Source of the DNA: an uncultured Collinsella sp.
Lineage (GTDB): Bacteria; Actinomycetota; Coriobacteriia; Coriobacteriales; Coriobacteriaceae
Length of the DNA: 62,222 nt
Direction: 5' to 3'
NCBI GenBank assembly: GCA_900538305.1
Contig: UPXY01000011.1
Coordinates: 1-62,222 of the forward strand
In this document: positions 16,602-25,537 of the stretch, piece by piece
Layout: every line of letters begins with the position of its first letter
Numbering within the stretch: the first letter of the stretch is position 1
Position numbers and translations under genes: made by a program
The notes under the pieces: model-generated
Databases searched by the model: none
What the model was told of the DNA's origin: nothing
What the model saw: only the letters and a program-made list of their open reading frames with translations

Positions 16602-17680
16602 GCGAAGCCATGGAACATGCGGGCGTGGTGGCGCCCGAGTCGGCATCCGCCGCACCGGCTGAGGAAGCGGCGGGCGCGCGCAAGCCGATCCTGTCCATCC
16701 GCAACCTCTGCAAGGACTTCAAGCTCCGCGGCGACGGCCTCTTCGATAAACCGAAGGTGCTGCATGCGCTGTCCGACGTGTCGCTCGACGTGTACGAGGG
16801 CGAGACGCTCGGCATTATCGGTGAATCGGGCTGCGGCAAGTCCACGCTCGGCCGCTGCGTGGTGCAGCTGCACCGTGCGACTTCCGGCAGAATCCTCTAC
16901 GACGGGCAGGACATCACCGGTCTTAAGGGTGCCGAGCTCAAGGCCATGCGTAAGAACATCCAGATGGTGTTCCAGGATTCGTATTCCTCGCTCGACCCGC
17001 GCTTCACGGCGCTTCGCGCTATCGAGGAGCCGCTTCGCATCTACGGCCTTGCCAAGGATGCGAAGGAGCGTGAACGCATCGCGTTCGGCCTCATGAAGGA
17101 GGTCGGCCTCGACGTGCAGCACATGGAGCGCTACCCGCACGAGTTTTCCGGCGGCCAGCGCCAGCGCATCAACGTGGCGCGCGCTCTCGTGCTCGACCCC
17201 AAGATCATCGTGTGCGACGAGCCGGTTTCCGCGCTCGACGTGTCCATTCAGGCGCAGGTGCTCAACCTCTTCCGCCGCCTGCAGCGCGATCGCGGCCTCA
17301 CCTACATCTTCATCAGCCACGATCTTTCCGTGATCAAGCACATCTCGGATCGCATCGCGATCATGTACCTTGGTCGTGTGGTGGAGCTTTGTCCGGCACA
17401 TCAGGTGTACGAGAACCCGCTGCATCCCTATACGCAGGCGCTGCTTTCCGCTGTGCCGCCGGAGAGCCCCTTCCAGAAGACGGACGAGATCAAGCTCAAG
17501 GGCGAGATCGCCAGTCCCGTGGGCGAGCAGATGGGCTGCCCGCTCGCCGGCCGCTGCCCGTTTGCCGAGGAGCGCTGTCGCACCGAGCGACCTGCGCTCG
17601 CCGAGGTCGAGCCTGGGCACCAGGTGGCGTGCTTTCGCTACCACGACGTCGTTGCACACAGAGGCGCGACCGAGGAGTAG
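16598..17680 (+). CDS. peptide ABC transporter ATPase (DppF-like)
   Basis: A 360-residue ATPase with Walker A GESGCGKST, Q-loop VFQDSYSSLDPRF, signature FSGGQRQRINVARAL and Walker B IIVCDEPVSALD. The C-terminus has GCPLAGRCPFAEERCRTERP, the second cysteine-bearing OppF/DppF signature. It completes the transporter. The gene to its right, an M20 peptidase 90 bases on, probably continues the operon and would hydrolyse imported peptides. Confidence 0.92.
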   Translation: MSEAMEHAGVVAPESASAAPAEEAAGARKPILSIRNLCKDFKLRGDGLFDKPKVLHALSDVSLDVYEGETLGIIGESGCGKSTLGRCVVQLHRATSGRILYDGQDITGLKGAELKAMRKNIQMVFQDSYSSLDPRFTALRAIEEPLRIYGLAKDAKERERIAFGLMKEVGLDVQHMERYPHEFSGGQRQRINVARALVLDPKIIVCDEPVSALDVSIQAQVLNLFRRLQRDRGLTYIFISHDLSVIKHISDRIAIMYLGRVVELCPAHQVYENPLHPYTQALLSAVPPESPFQKTDEIKLKGEIASPVGEQMGCPLAGRCPFAEERCRTERPALAEVEPGHQVACFRYHDVVAHRGATEE

Positions 17681-17770
17681 ATGAAGCGTTGCGGGCGCGG
17701 ACGCGGCAGGAGCTGCGACGCGCCCGCAACGACGTTGAGAAGGTTTCGAGCAAGAAGGAAGGATCGCATC

Positions 17771-19036
17771 GTGACCATGACGAAGGAGCAGCTGCACCAG
17801 GAGGTGCTGGCGCGCAAGGACGAGCTCATCAAGCTGTGCTGCGATCTCATCAAGATCAAGAACCAAAGCCCCATCGACAGCCAGGAGCCCGCGGTGCGCT
17901 TCGTCGAGGAGTATCTCGAGGCCGCCGACATCCCCTTCGAGCGTCTGATTGGCGATGCGGGTGAAGAGTACCCGATGGTGCTAGCCCAGATGGGCGACCC
18001 GGAGGGTGGCTTCCGCGTGGTGCTCAACGGCCACGTCGACGTGATCCCGGTGGGTGAGCGCTCTGGCTGGGACTTCGACCCGTTCGGCGGCGAGGTCTAT
18101 GACGGCAAGATCCACGGGCGCGGTACGTCCGACATGAAGTGCGGTCTCGCGGTGCTGCTCTTCAGCATGGCACTGCTCCGTAAGAGCGGCTGCGAGCTCA
18201 AGGGCGATATCCGCCTGCATATGGTGTGCGACGAGGAGATCGCTGGCTCGGGCACCAAGTGGTTCTGCGAACACGGCTATGCCGACGGCGCGAATGCGGT
18301 CATGGTGGGCGAGCCCACGGGGCACGACACGATCGAAATCGGCCAGAAGGGCATCCTGCATCTCACGCTCATCGCCCATGGTACGCCGGGGCACGGCGCG
18401 ACGAACAACTACAAGGGCGATAACGCCATCGTGAAGCTTTCCCGCGTGCTCGTGAACATCGACGAGATCATCAAGGTGCCCGGCCATTTTCTGCCGGAGC
18501 ACGCGCGCGCCGTGGCGAATTCGCGCACCATCGCGGAGCGTTCCATTCCCACGCCCGGCGTGGGCAACGTGATCGACCACATCTCGTGCAACGTGGGCAT
18601 CATCGAGGGTGGCGCGAAGATCAACCAGGTGCCCGATATCGCAAAGGCTTATGTCGACGTGCGCCTGCCCTTCGGGACAGATCATGACGAGGTCGTTGCC
18701 GCGGTGGACGAGGTCATCGCCAAGAGCGGCGTCGAGGGCGTCGAGGCTGAGTACGAGTGGATCACCGAGGGCAACGTGACGAGCGATACCTGCACGCTCG
18801 TAACGAGCTTGAAGAAGAATATCGAGGCCGTGTGGGGCGAGGAGTGCCTGCCCGCGTACCAGTGGGCGTCGAGCGACGCGGCCAACTACCGCCTCCTGGG
18901 CTGCCCGACGGTGCAGTTCGGCCCTGCGAACAACGACGGCATCCATGGCTACAACGAGGATGTCGATGTAGAGGATGTGGTGCACGCTGCAGAGATCTAC
19001 ATGCTCACCCTCTGCGATATGCTGGGTATCGCGTAG
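17771..19036 (+). CDS. M20-family metallopeptidase (ArgE/DapE/carboxypeptidase group)
   Basis: A 421-residue protein with the M20 metal-binding pattern: LNGHVDVIPVG (His and Asp ligands), GRGTSDMKCG with the second Asp, VCDEEIAGSGTKW with the catalytic Glu-Glu, and GEPTGHD. The dimerisation lid lies between. The family removes acyl or amino-acid groups (DapE, ArgE) or cuts dipeptides; its position after a peptide transporter favours the last. I chose GTG 17771 with AAGGAAGGA upstream. The 90 residues upstream in frame are arginine-rich and not peptidase-like. Confidence 0.88.
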   Translation: MTMTKEQLHQEVLARKDELIKLCCDLIKIKNQSPIDSQEPAVRFVEEYLEAADIPFERLIGDAGEEYPMVLAQMGDPEGGFRVVLNGHVDVIPVGERSGWDFDPFGGEVYDGKIHGRGTSDMKCGLAVLLFSMALLRKSGCELKGDIRLHMVCDEEIAGSGTKWFCEHGYADGANAVMVGEPTGHDTIEIGQKGILHLTLIAHGTPGHGATNNYKGDNAIVKLSRVLVNIDEIIKVPGHFLPEHARAVANSRTIAERSIPTPGVGNVIDHISCNVGIIEGGAKINQVPDIAKAYVDVRLPFGTDHDEVVAAVDEVIAKSGVEGVEAEYEWITEGNVTSDTCTLVTSLKKNIEAVWGEECLPAYQWASSDAANYRLLGCPTVQFGPANNDGIHGYNEDVDVEDVVHAAEIYMLTLCDMLGIA

Positions 19037-19084
19037 GATATTTGGGGATGTGCTCGCCTCAATCCATTGATAGAAAGGATTTCC

Positions 19085-19501
19085 ATGATCAAGGACATCG
19101 TGAAGGATCGCGACTTTCTGAGCAAGCCCGCCGAGCCGGCGACGGCCGAGGACGCGGAGGTGGCGGAAGACCTGCGTGACACCATCGAGTCGCTCGAGGA
19201 TTGCGTGTGCTTGGCGGCGAACCAGATCGGGTCGAACAAGGCGATTATCGCGTATGAGGACAACGGCCGTATCGCCGTCATGTTCAATCCGAAGATCAAG
19301 ATGGCGGCGCAGCCCTACCAGACGCAGGAGAGCTGTCTTTCGCTCGAAGAAGTGAGCGAGGTCAAGCGCTTCCAGATGATTTCTGTGGGCTACCAGGTCA
19401 TCTCGAACGGCAACCTCGTGAGCCGCACGAAGCGCCTGTCCGGTTGGACGGCCGAACTCGTGCAGCATGGTATCGACCACTGCGCTGGCAAGCTCGTCTA
19501 A
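19085..19501 (+). CDS. peptide-deformylase-like protein with altered catalytic motif
   Basis: A 138-residue protein that aligns with the three deformylase motifs: CLAANQIG (residues 42-49), ESCLSLE (82-88, normally EGCLS) and VQHGIDHCAG (126-134, normally QHEIDHLxG). The two metal His and the Cys are kept, but the catalytic Glu of HExxH is Gly129. That would impair deformylation of N-formyl-Met, so another activity or a divergent enzyme is likely. ATG 19085 follows AGAAAGGA. It lies between two peptidase genes, consistent with a peptide-processing role. Confidence 0.8.
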   Translation: MIKDIVKDRDFLSKPAEPATAEDAEVAEDLRDTIESLEDCVCLAANQIGSNKAIIAYEDNGRIAVMFNPKIKMAAQPYQTQESCLSLEEVSEVKRFQMISVGYQVISNGNLVSRTKRLSGWTAELVQHGIDHCAGKLV

Positions 19502-19510
19502 TGTGAGGGC

Positions 19511-19539
19511 GACAGTCTGAGTCTAGAACTCAGGTTGTC
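19511..19539. repeat. palindromic extragenic element
   Basis: GACA-gt-CTGAGT pairs with ACTCAG-gt-TGTC around a five-base loop. From 19517 on it matches the hairpin at 28578-28610 at about 21 of 27 positions, so it is one copy of a small dispersed hairpin family. Here it separates the deformylase-like gene from the M18 gene. Confidence 0.5.
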
Positions 19540-19564
19540 ACGTTGATGCGGAAGGGGAGAGCAC

Positions 19565-20899
19565 ATGGTATCGGCAGAGGAAAAGCAAGCGGCAGAAGAG
19601 CTCGTCGAGTTCATCGCGGCGTGTCCGAGCATGTTCCACACGGCGTCGACCGCGTGCGAGCGCCTCGAGGCGGCGGGGTTTGCGCGGCTTGCCGAGGGCG
19701 AAGCTTGGCGGCTCGAGGCCGGTGGCCGGTACTATGTGGAGCGCAACGGCTCGAGTGTCATTGCGTTCTCGGTAGGAAAGCACGCGGCAAGTGCGGATTC
19801 CTATCACTTCCAGATCGCGGCGTCGCACACCGATTCCCCCACGTTCAAGCTGAAGGCCGTTCCCGAGCTTGATGGCCCCGGCGGCGCGCGTCGCCTTGCG
19901 GTGGAAGCCTATGGCGGCATGCTCGACTACACCTGGTTCGATCGTCCGCTCTCCCTAGCCGGCCGCGTGCTCGTGCGCACGGCTAACGGCGTCGAGAGCC
20001 GGCTCATCGCACTCGATTGCGACCTGGCACTCATTCCAAGCGTCGCGATCCATCTCGACCGCGATCAGAACAAGGCGTTTTCGCCCAACCGTGCGCGCGA
20101 CCTCTTCCCACTGGTCTCGGCTGGTGAGCTCGAGGCAGGCGACTTCGAGGAGTATATCGCCCGCGAAGCCGGGGCCGCTGCGACCGATATGCTCGGCTTC
20201 GACCTGTTCCTCGTGAACCGCGTGCCCGGTCGCGTGTGGGGTGCGGCGAGCGAGTTCGTCTCTTCCGCTAAGCTCGATGACCTCATGTGCGCGTTCATGT
20301 CGCTGCGTGCGTTTCTTTCTGCGAAAAACGATGGTGCCGTCACCGTGTGGTGCTGCTTCGATAACGAAGAGGTGGGGTCTGGTACCAAGCAGGGCGCCAT
20401 GTCGACGTTTTTGCTGGATGTGCTTACCCGGCTGACCTCGGCGCTCGGACTCGGCGTGGACGACTATCGCCGGGCGCTCGCGAAGTCCATGCTCGTGAGC
20501 TGCGACAACGCTCATGCGGTGCATCCCAACCGTCCGGATCTGTACGATGCCGCGAACCACTGCGTCATGAACGGCGGCATCGTGATCAAGGAAGCGGCGA
20601 ACCAGCATTACTGCACGGACGCCTTCAGCCGCGCCGTCTTTGTGGGGCTGTGCGAGCGTGCCGGCGTGCCCGTGCAGACCTACGCGAACCGCAGCGATAT
20701 GGCTGGCGGGTCGACGCTCGGCAACCTTTCGAATGTGCAGGCGAGCATGCATGCCGTCGATGTGGGTTGCGCGCAGCTCGCGATGCATTCCGCCTACGAG
20801 ACGGCGGGCGTGCGCGATGTGACGCTCGCGGAGCGGGCGCTCTCGGCCTTCTACGGCGCCGACCTGCATATCGATGCTGCTCATGCCGCCTGTTGGTGA
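19565..20899 (+). CDS. M18-family aminopeptidase
   Basis: A 444-residue protein of the M18 family (aspartyl aminopeptidase type), which forms large dodecamers and trims acidic N-terminal residues with two metal ions. Metal and catalytic motifs are AASHTDSPTFKLK near residue 90, FDNEEVGSGTKQGAMSTF near 265, SCDNAHAVHPN near 320, and DMAGGSTLGN near 380. Length agrees with the family (about 430). A GGGGAG site precedes the ATG. With the upstream transporter and M20 peptidase it makes a peptide-catabolism block. Confidence 0.9.
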   Translation: MVSAEEKQAAEELVEFIAACPSMFHTASTACERLEAAGFARLAEGEAWRLEAGGRYYVERNGSSVIAFSVGKHAASADSYHFQIAASHTDSPTFKLKAVPELDGPGGARRLAVEAYGGMLDYTWFDRPLSLAGRVLVRTANGVESRLIALDCDLALIPSVAIHLDRDQNKAFSPNRARDLFPLVSAGELEAGDFEEYIAREAGAAATDMLGFDLFLVNRVPGRVWGAASEFVSSAKLDDLMCAFMSLRAFLSAKNDGAVTVWCCFDNEEVGSGTKQGAMSTFLLDVLTRLTSALGLGVDDYRRALAKSMLVSCDNAHAVHPNRPDLYDAANHCVMNGGIVIKEAANQHYCTDAFSRAVFVGLCERAGVPVQTYANRSDMAGGSTLGNLSNVQASMHAVDVGCAQLAMHSAYETAGVRDVTLAERALSAFYGADLHIDAAHAACW

Positions 20900-21003
20900 C
20901 AAATCGGCCTAAGGGCCGGACAGAAACCCTTGCGTGCGGGGTATAAGGCGAACAATGCCAGCCGCCGGTGCGTGTTTACGCCGGCGATCATGAAGGAGCT
21001 ATC

Positions 21004-21318
21004 ATGAAGTGCCCCGTGTGCAAGGACGTCACGCTGCTTATGAGCGAGAAGAACGGCGTCGAGATCGATTATTGTCCAGAATGTCGCGGCATCTGGCTCG
21101 ATCGCGGTGAGCTCGACAAGATCGTCGACCGCGCCCGCGGCGCGCGCGAGAGCTATCGCGAGGAGGAGCGTTACCACAGCGAGGCGCGCCGGGACGACCT
21201 GGGTCCTTACGACGACCGCGACCGCCGGTACGACGAGAAGTACTACAAGGAGCACAAGAAAAAGAAGAGCCCCATGTCCGCCCTCGGCGACATCATGGAG
21301 ATCTTCGGCGGGGAATAA
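21004..21318 (+). CDS. TFIIB-type zinc-ribbon protein
   Basis: A 104-residue protein with one zinc ribbon, Cys3-x2-Cys6 and Cys24-x2-Cys27 (MKCPVCK...YCPECRGIWLDRGELDKI), the signature of the zf-TFIIB domain family in bacteria. The rest is a highly charged Arg/Asp/Glu/Tyr tract and a basic KEHKKKK stretch before a short hydrophobic end. Function is unknown. ATG 21004 has AAGGAGC five bases upstream. Confidence 0.85.
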   Translation: MKCPVCKDVTLLMSEKNGVEIDYCPECRGIWLDRGELDKIVDRARGARESYREEERYHSEARRDDLGPYDDRDRRYDEKYYKEHKKKKSPMSALGDIMEIFGGE

Positions 21319-21331
21319 GCGAGCATCTAAA

Positions 21332-21378
21332 GGGAGTCTGAATCCCAGACGGCGCTTCCGTCACGGATTCAGGCTCCC
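21332..21378. terminator. hairpin between convergent genes
   Basis: GGGAG-t-CTGAATCC (21332-21345) pairs with GGATTCAG-g-CTCCC (21365-21378) around a 19-base loop. It lies between the zinc-ribbon gene and the convergent ABC ATPase gene. The CTGAATCC arm is shared with the dispersed hairpin at 28578. No T tract follows. Confidence 0.55.
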
Positions 21379-21385
21379 ATGAGTG

Positions 21386-22180
21386 CTAGTTCAGCAGCAT
21401 GCGGTCGTTTGCGAGCTCGCCGCCCGAAACTTCCTCGAATTTCTGTAGCAGGTCGGCCACGGTGAGCGCCGCCTTCTCTTCGCCTTGCACATCGTAGATG
21501 ATGCGGCCTTCGTGCATCATGATGAGTCGGTTGCCCAAGCGGATGGCGTCGTTCATGTTGTGCGTGACCATGAGCGTGGTGAGCTGGTGCTCACCTACGA
21601 TCTGCTCGGTGAGATTGAGCACCTTCGCCGCCGTTTTGGGATCGAGCGCCGCTGTGTGCTCGTCGAGCAGCAGAAGTTTGGGCTCGGAGAGCGTTGCCAT
21701 GAGGAGCGTGAGCGCCTGGCGCTGGCCGCCCGAGAGCAGTCCCACCTTGCTTGTGAGGCGCTTCTCGAGGCCGAGCCCCAGTTCGCGCAGGCGATCGGTG
21801 TACTCGTCCTTCTCTGCGCGCGTGACGCCCCAAGCGAGCGTGCGGGTCTTGCCGCGGCGCTTCGCCATAGCGAGGTTCTCGATGATCTGCATGTCTGCGG
21901 CGGTGCCCATCATGGGATCTTGGAACACGCGGCCGAGGTACTTGGCGCGCGCAGGTTCAGAAAGGCGTGAGATGTTCATGCCATCGAGCGTGATGGTGCC
22001 CGCGTCGATGGGGTAGACGCCGGCGATCATGTTCATGAGGGTCGACTTGCCCGCACCGTTGCCGCCGATGATGGTGACAAAGTCGCCAGGCGCGAGGTGC
22101 AGGTTGCAGTCGACGAGGGCGCGCTTCTCGTTGATGGTGCCAGCGTTGAACGTCTTGGAGACGTGGCTCATGGTAAGCAT
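21386..22180 (-). CDS. ABC importer ATPase (TrpZ-like)
   Basis: A 264-residue ATPase: Walker A GGNGAGKSTLMNMIAG, Q-loop VFQDPMMGTAADM, signature LSGGQRQALTLLMATL and Walker B LLLLDEHTAALDP. The AADM sequence and long insert before the signature are typical of ATPases paired with ABC_sub_bind-type binding proteins (Streptococcus TrpXYZ group), distinct from LivG/LivF. It starts three bases after the permease stop, so the two are translated together. Confidence 0.88.
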   Translation of the reverse strand: MLTMSHVSKTFNAGTINEKRALVDCNLHLAPGDFVTIIGGNGAGKSTLMNMIAGVYPIDAGTITLDGMNISRLSEPARAKYLGRVFQDPMMGTAADMQIIENLAMAKRRGKTRTLAWGVTRAEKDEYTDRLRELGLGLEKRLTSKVGLLSGGQRQALTLLMATLSEPKLLLLDEHTAALDPKTAAKVLNLTEQIVGEHQLTTLMVTHNMNDAIRLGNRLIMMHEGRIIYDVQGEEKAALTVADLLQKFEEVSGGELANDRMLLN

Positions 22181-22183
22181 GCG

Positions 22184-23137
22184 CTAGCGCCCCCCTTCGG
22201 AAGTGGCGCCGTCTGCGACGGGCGCGGCTTTCAACGTCTTACTGTAAGCGCGCCTGAGCTGGTATTTCTCCCATACCACCGGCACGCAGAGCGCGAGTGC
22301 CACGATGACGGCAGAGATGAGCTTCATGTCGTTCGCGTCCATACCCAGCTGGAGCACGATGGCACGGATGAGGAAGTACACGATCGATCCCACCACGGCG
22401 GCTGTGAGACGGCTGCCGAAGGCGCGCAGCTGCCCGGGCACGAGGCGGCCAAGCACCTCGCCGATCACGATGGCAGCAAGCCCGATCACGATGGCGCCGG
22501 TGCCCATGCCGATATCCGCATAGCTCTGGCTTTCGCATACAAGTCCGCCCGAAAGGCCGACGAGGCCGTTGGAGAGCGTAAGTGCGATCATCTTCGTGAC
22601 TTTGGTGTTCACGCCCAGAGCGCGTACCATGGCCTCGTTGTTGCCCGTCGCACGGCACGCCGAGCCGATCTCGGTGCCGAAGAACCAGTAGAGTGCGACG
22701 ATGATGAGAACGGCGAATGTGAGACCGACGAGGATCGATGCGACGTTCTGTGGGAGGCCGGTCGCGTCCGTCACGGTGGAGAAGAGCGTGTCCACGCGCA
22801 AAAGCGGTGTATTCGACTTGCCCATGATGCGCAGGTTCACGGACCAGAGCGCAATCTGCGTGAGGATGCCGGCAAGGATGGCGGGGATTTCGAACACCGT
22901 GTGGAGGAATCCCGTTACGGCGCCTGCGAGCATGCCTGCGAGCATGGCGGCGATGATGGCGAGCACCGGGTCCATACCGCCCACGACGAGCACCGCGCAC
23001 ACGCTGCCGCCGAGCGCGAAGCTGCCGTCGACGGTGAGGTCTGCGATATCGAGCAGCTTATAGGTGATGTAGACGCCGAGCACCATGATGCCCCAGAGAA
23101 TGCCCTGCGAGACGGCGCCAAGCATGGCGAGTCCCAT
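22184..23137 (-). CDS. ABC importer permease (TrpY-like)
   Basis: A 317-residue permease with eight or more hydrophobic segments. It opens LGAVSQGILWGIMVLGVYITYKLLDIADLTVDGSFALGG, which is the hallmark of permeases that work with ABC_sub_bind lipoproteins, and is related to LivH/LivM. The binding proteins and ATPase are adjacent on the same strand. Substrate in the characterised relatives is tryptophan or another aromatic amino acid; here it is inferred only. Confidence 0.88.
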   Translation of the reverse strand: MGLAMLGAVSQGILWGIMVLGVYITYKLLDIADLTVDGSFALGGSVCAVLVVGGMDPVLAIIAAMLAGMLAGAVTGFLHTVFEIPAILAGILTQIALWSVNLRIMGKSNTPLLRVDTLFSTVTDATGLPQNVASILVGLTFAVLIIVALYWFFGTEIGSACRATGNNEAMVRALGVNTKVTKMIALTLSNGLVGLSGGLVCESQSYADIGMGTGAIVIGLAAIVIGEVLGRLVPGQLRAFGSRLTAAVVGSIVYFLIRAIVLQLGMDANDMKLISAVIVALALCVPVVWEKYQLRRAYSKTLKAAPVADGATSEGGR

Positions 23138-23167
23138 AAGCTTCCTCCTTCTCTATTGCCAAACGAA

Positions 23168-23191
23168 CCCCGGCGAGATCGCTCGCCGGGG
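23168..23191 (-). terminator. strong hairpin upstream of the permease gene
   Basis: CCCCGGCGAG-atcg-CTCGCCGGGG is a perfect 10-bp stem 31 bases before the permease start on the minus strand. It is followed by a weak T-rich run, so it may partly terminate transcription after the binding-protein genes or act as an attenuator. Confidence 0.55.
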
Positions 23192-23303
23192 CCGCTGCAA
23201 GAACTCCCTGCATAAATTACGCGGAAAGTGTATCACGTTATGCATGCACCGTTGCACGCGGCATGGCCTGTAATGGTTCTGAAACGGTGGGCGGGAATGA
23301 AGA

Positions 23304-23357
23304 TTCACCCCATGGGCTATTACATTTGGAATTGGATGTAAAAACCCCTGGGGTGAA
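23304..23357. repeat. hairpin element, copy 1 of a dispersed family
   Basis: TTCACCCC (from 23304) pairs with GGGGTGAA (to 23357), with an inner pair TTACAT/ATGTAA. The segments GGCTATTACAT and GTAAAAACCCCTGGGGT recur, diverged and farther apart, at 36866-36956. It follows the stop of the first binding-protein gene and could serve as its terminator. Confidence 0.5.
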
Positions 23358-23386
23358 GTAACGTATCCGCGTCGAACCGGAGGCGT

Positions 23387-24415
23387 TTACGCCGAGACGT
23401 CCTCGCCGCCCTCGTCTGCGAGCATGGAGACGTCGACGCCGATTTCGTCGGCAGTGGCCTGGTTGTACACCAAGTCGCATTCGTCGGCGCTCATGGTTTC
23501 GATAGGCATCTCCGCGGGGTTCGCACCCTCGGTGAGAATCTCAACGGCCATCTCGCCTGCGCGATAGCCGAGCTCGTAGTAGTTGATGGACACGGACGCG
23601 AGACCGCCTGCCTCAACCATGCCCACCTCGCCGCAGATCGTGGGGACGCCCGCTTCGTTGGCGATGTCTGCCACCTGCGTCATCGCGGCAGCGATGGTGT
23701 TGTCCGTGGGCGTGTAGATGGCGTCCACCTGGCCGACCATCGTCTCCACAACGCTCTGGATCTCGTTCGAGCTCGACACGGTGAAGCGCTCGTGCTCGAT
23801 GCCCGCGGCGTCGAGCTCTTCCTCTGCCATGGCAATCTGGATTTCGGAGTTGCTCTCGGCGGTGCAGAAGAGCAGGCCAACGTGCGCTGCCTCCGGCACT
23901 AGTTCCTCGAGCAGGGCGATCTGGTCGGCTACCGGGTTCATATCGGAGGTGCCGGTAAGGTTGCCGCCCGGGGCGTCGTTCGAATCGACGAGGCCAGATG
24001 CGGCGAAATCGGTGATCGCGGTGCCGATGATGGGGATGTCGCCCGTTGCCGCCACGGCAGCCTGCGCCGCGGGCGTCGCGATGGCGAGGATGAGGTCGCA
24101 ACCATCGTTCGCGAACGTCTGCGCGATGGTCTGGCAGGCGTTCTGATCGTTGCTAGCGTTCTGCTGGTCCGGCTCATAGGCGATGCCGGAATCGTCGAGT
24201 GCGGCGATGAAGCCCTCGTTCGCGGCATCGAGCGCGGAATGCTGCGTGAGCTGCAGAATGCCGATCTTGTACGTCTTATCGGCAGTGTCCGATCCGGCGG
24301 AACCTGTGCCCCCTTCGTTCGAGCATCCGGCGATGCCGAGCGTTCCGAGCGCGAGTGCGCCCGCTCCGGCGAGTCCGGCGGTGAAGCTACGACGGCTGAT
24401 GTTTGCGTGTCCCAT
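23387..24415 (-). CDS. ABC_sub_bind substrate-binding lipoprotein, copy 1 (TrpX-like)
   Basis: A 342-residue protein with a Tat-like signal (ISRRSFTAGLAGAGALALG) and lipobox GIAGC. The mature part shows family motifs KIGILQLTQHSALDAANEGF, ASNDQNACQTIAQTFANDGCDLILAIATPAAQA, and AIYTPTDNTIAAAM. It is a close paralogue of the next gene, with similar order of motifs throughout, so a tandem duplication is likely. ATG 24415 has AGGAGAG upstream; the upstream frame translates a repeat. Confidence 0.9.
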   Translation of the reverse strand: MGHANISRRSFTAGLAGAGALALGTLGIAGCSNEGGTGSAGSDTADKTYKIGILQLTQHSALDAANEGFIAALDDSGIAYEPDQQNASNDQNACQTIAQTFANDGCDLILAIATPAAQAAVAATGDIPIIGTAITDFAASGLVDSNDAPGGNLTGTSDMNPVADQIALLEELVPEAAHVGLLFCTAESNSEIQIAMAEEELDAAGIEHERFTVSSSNEIQSVVETMVGQVDAIYTPTDNTIAAAMTQVADIANEAGVPTICGEVGMVEAGGLASVSINYYELGYRAGEMAVEILTEGANPAEMPIETMSADECDLVYNQATADEIGVDVSMLADEGGEDVSA

Positions 24416-24460
24416 GGTGCTCTCCTGTTCCGTGCGTGTGGATAGGGACGGGTTCGACAT

Positions 24461-24512
24461 GCCAAAAGGGACTGTCCCCTTTGGCGGGACATTGGGGGTT
24501 GTCTCCAATGTC
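24461..24512. repeat. dispersed palindrome plus second palindrome
   Basis: Arms GCCAAAAGGGAC and GTCCCcTTTGGC (24461-24485) repeat the element at 10812. Directly next, GACATTGG and CCAATGTC (24488-24512) form another inverted repeat whose ACATTGGGGG end also occurs near 10750 and, altered, near 32715. The pair separates the two binding-protein genes and may reduce read-through. Confidence 0.65.
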
Positions 24513-24517
24513 AGGGG

Positions 24518-25537
24518 TTAGACGAGCTCGGGGTCGTCGAGGATGCTCAGGTCGACGCCGCAGGCATCGGCCGAAGCCTGGTTCGCGATGAGCGTGCACT
24601 CGCTCGCATCGAGGTACTCGATGGGCATGTCCGCGGGGCTTGCGCCCTCGGTGAGGATCTGGAGCGCCATCTCGCCCGCCTTATGGCCGAGGTCGAAATA
24701 GTTGATGCTGTACGAGGCGGTGCCGCCATCTTCGACCATGGTGTCGCAGCCCACGATGGTGGGGATGCTCGCCTCGTCGGCGATGGAAGAAACCTGTGCC
24801 ATGGCGGCGGCGATGGTGTTGTCGGTGGGTGCATAGATGACGTCGACCTGGCCGACCATCGTTTCCACGACGCTCTGGATCTCGTTCGAGCTCGATACGG
24901 TCTGCTCGTTCGGCGTGAGACCCGCCTCGTTGCAGGTCTCGACGGCGAGCTCCGCCTGGATGCGCGAGTTCTCCTCGGCCGTGCAATACAGGATGCCGAC
25001 GTTCTGGGCGTTGGGCACGAGCTCCTGCAGGAGCGCGATCTGATCTGCGACGGGCGTCATGTCGGAGCTACCGGTGACGTTGCCGCCGGGAGCATCGTTC
25101 GATTCGACGAGGCCGACGGATTCGAAATCGGTGATGGCGGAACCCACGATGGGGATGTCCTGCGTGGCTGCAGCGACCGCCTGCGCAGCGGGCGTGCCGA
25201 TGGCGAAGATGAGGTCGCAGGCGCCGTTCACGAACGTCTGTGCGATGGTCTGGCAGGCCGTCTGGTCGTTCGATGCGTTCTGCTGGTCCGGCTCGTAGTC
25301 GATGCCCGCCTCGTCGAGCGCGGCGATGAAGCCCTCGTTCGTCTGGTCGAGCGCGGCATGCTGCGTGAGCTGCAAAATACCGATCTTGTAGGCGCCCTCT
25401 GCTGTTGACGGCGCACTGCCCGCTGTGCTGCCCTCGCCCTCGGCGGTTTCAGTGCCGCCGCACGCGGCGAGCGGGAGCGCACCGGCGGCGGCGAGGGAGG
25501 CGATAAGGCCGCGGCGGCTGATGGCTGGTTGGTTCAT
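24518..25537 (-). CDS. ABC_sub_bind substrate-binding lipoprotein, copy 2
   Basis: A 339-residue paralogue of the neighbouring binding protein: Tat-like start AISRRGLIASLAAAGALPLAACG with lipobox LAAC, then KIGILQLTQHAALDQTNEGF, ASNDQTACQTIAQTF and VIYAPTDNTIAAAM. Many blocks of ten or more residues are shared, while the C-terminal regions differ more. Two binding proteins feeding one permease could widen substrate range. ATG 25537 follows GAGGGACC. Confidence 0.9.
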   Translation of the reverse strand: MNQPAISRRGLIASLAAAGALPLAACGGTETAEGEGSTAGSAPSTAEGAYKIGILQLTQHAALDQTNEGFIAALDEAGIDYEPDQQNASNDQTACQTIAQTFVNGACDLIFAIGTPAAQAVAAATQDIPIVGSAITDFESVGLVESNDAPGGNVTGSSDMTPVADQIALLQELVPNAQNVGILYCTAEENSRIQAELAVETCNEAGLTPNEQTVSSSNEIQSVVETMVGQVDVIYAPTDNTIAAAMAQVSSIADEASIPTIVGCDTMVEDGGTASYSINYFDLGHKAGEMALQILTEGASPADMPIEYLDASECTLIANQASADACGVDLSILDDPELV

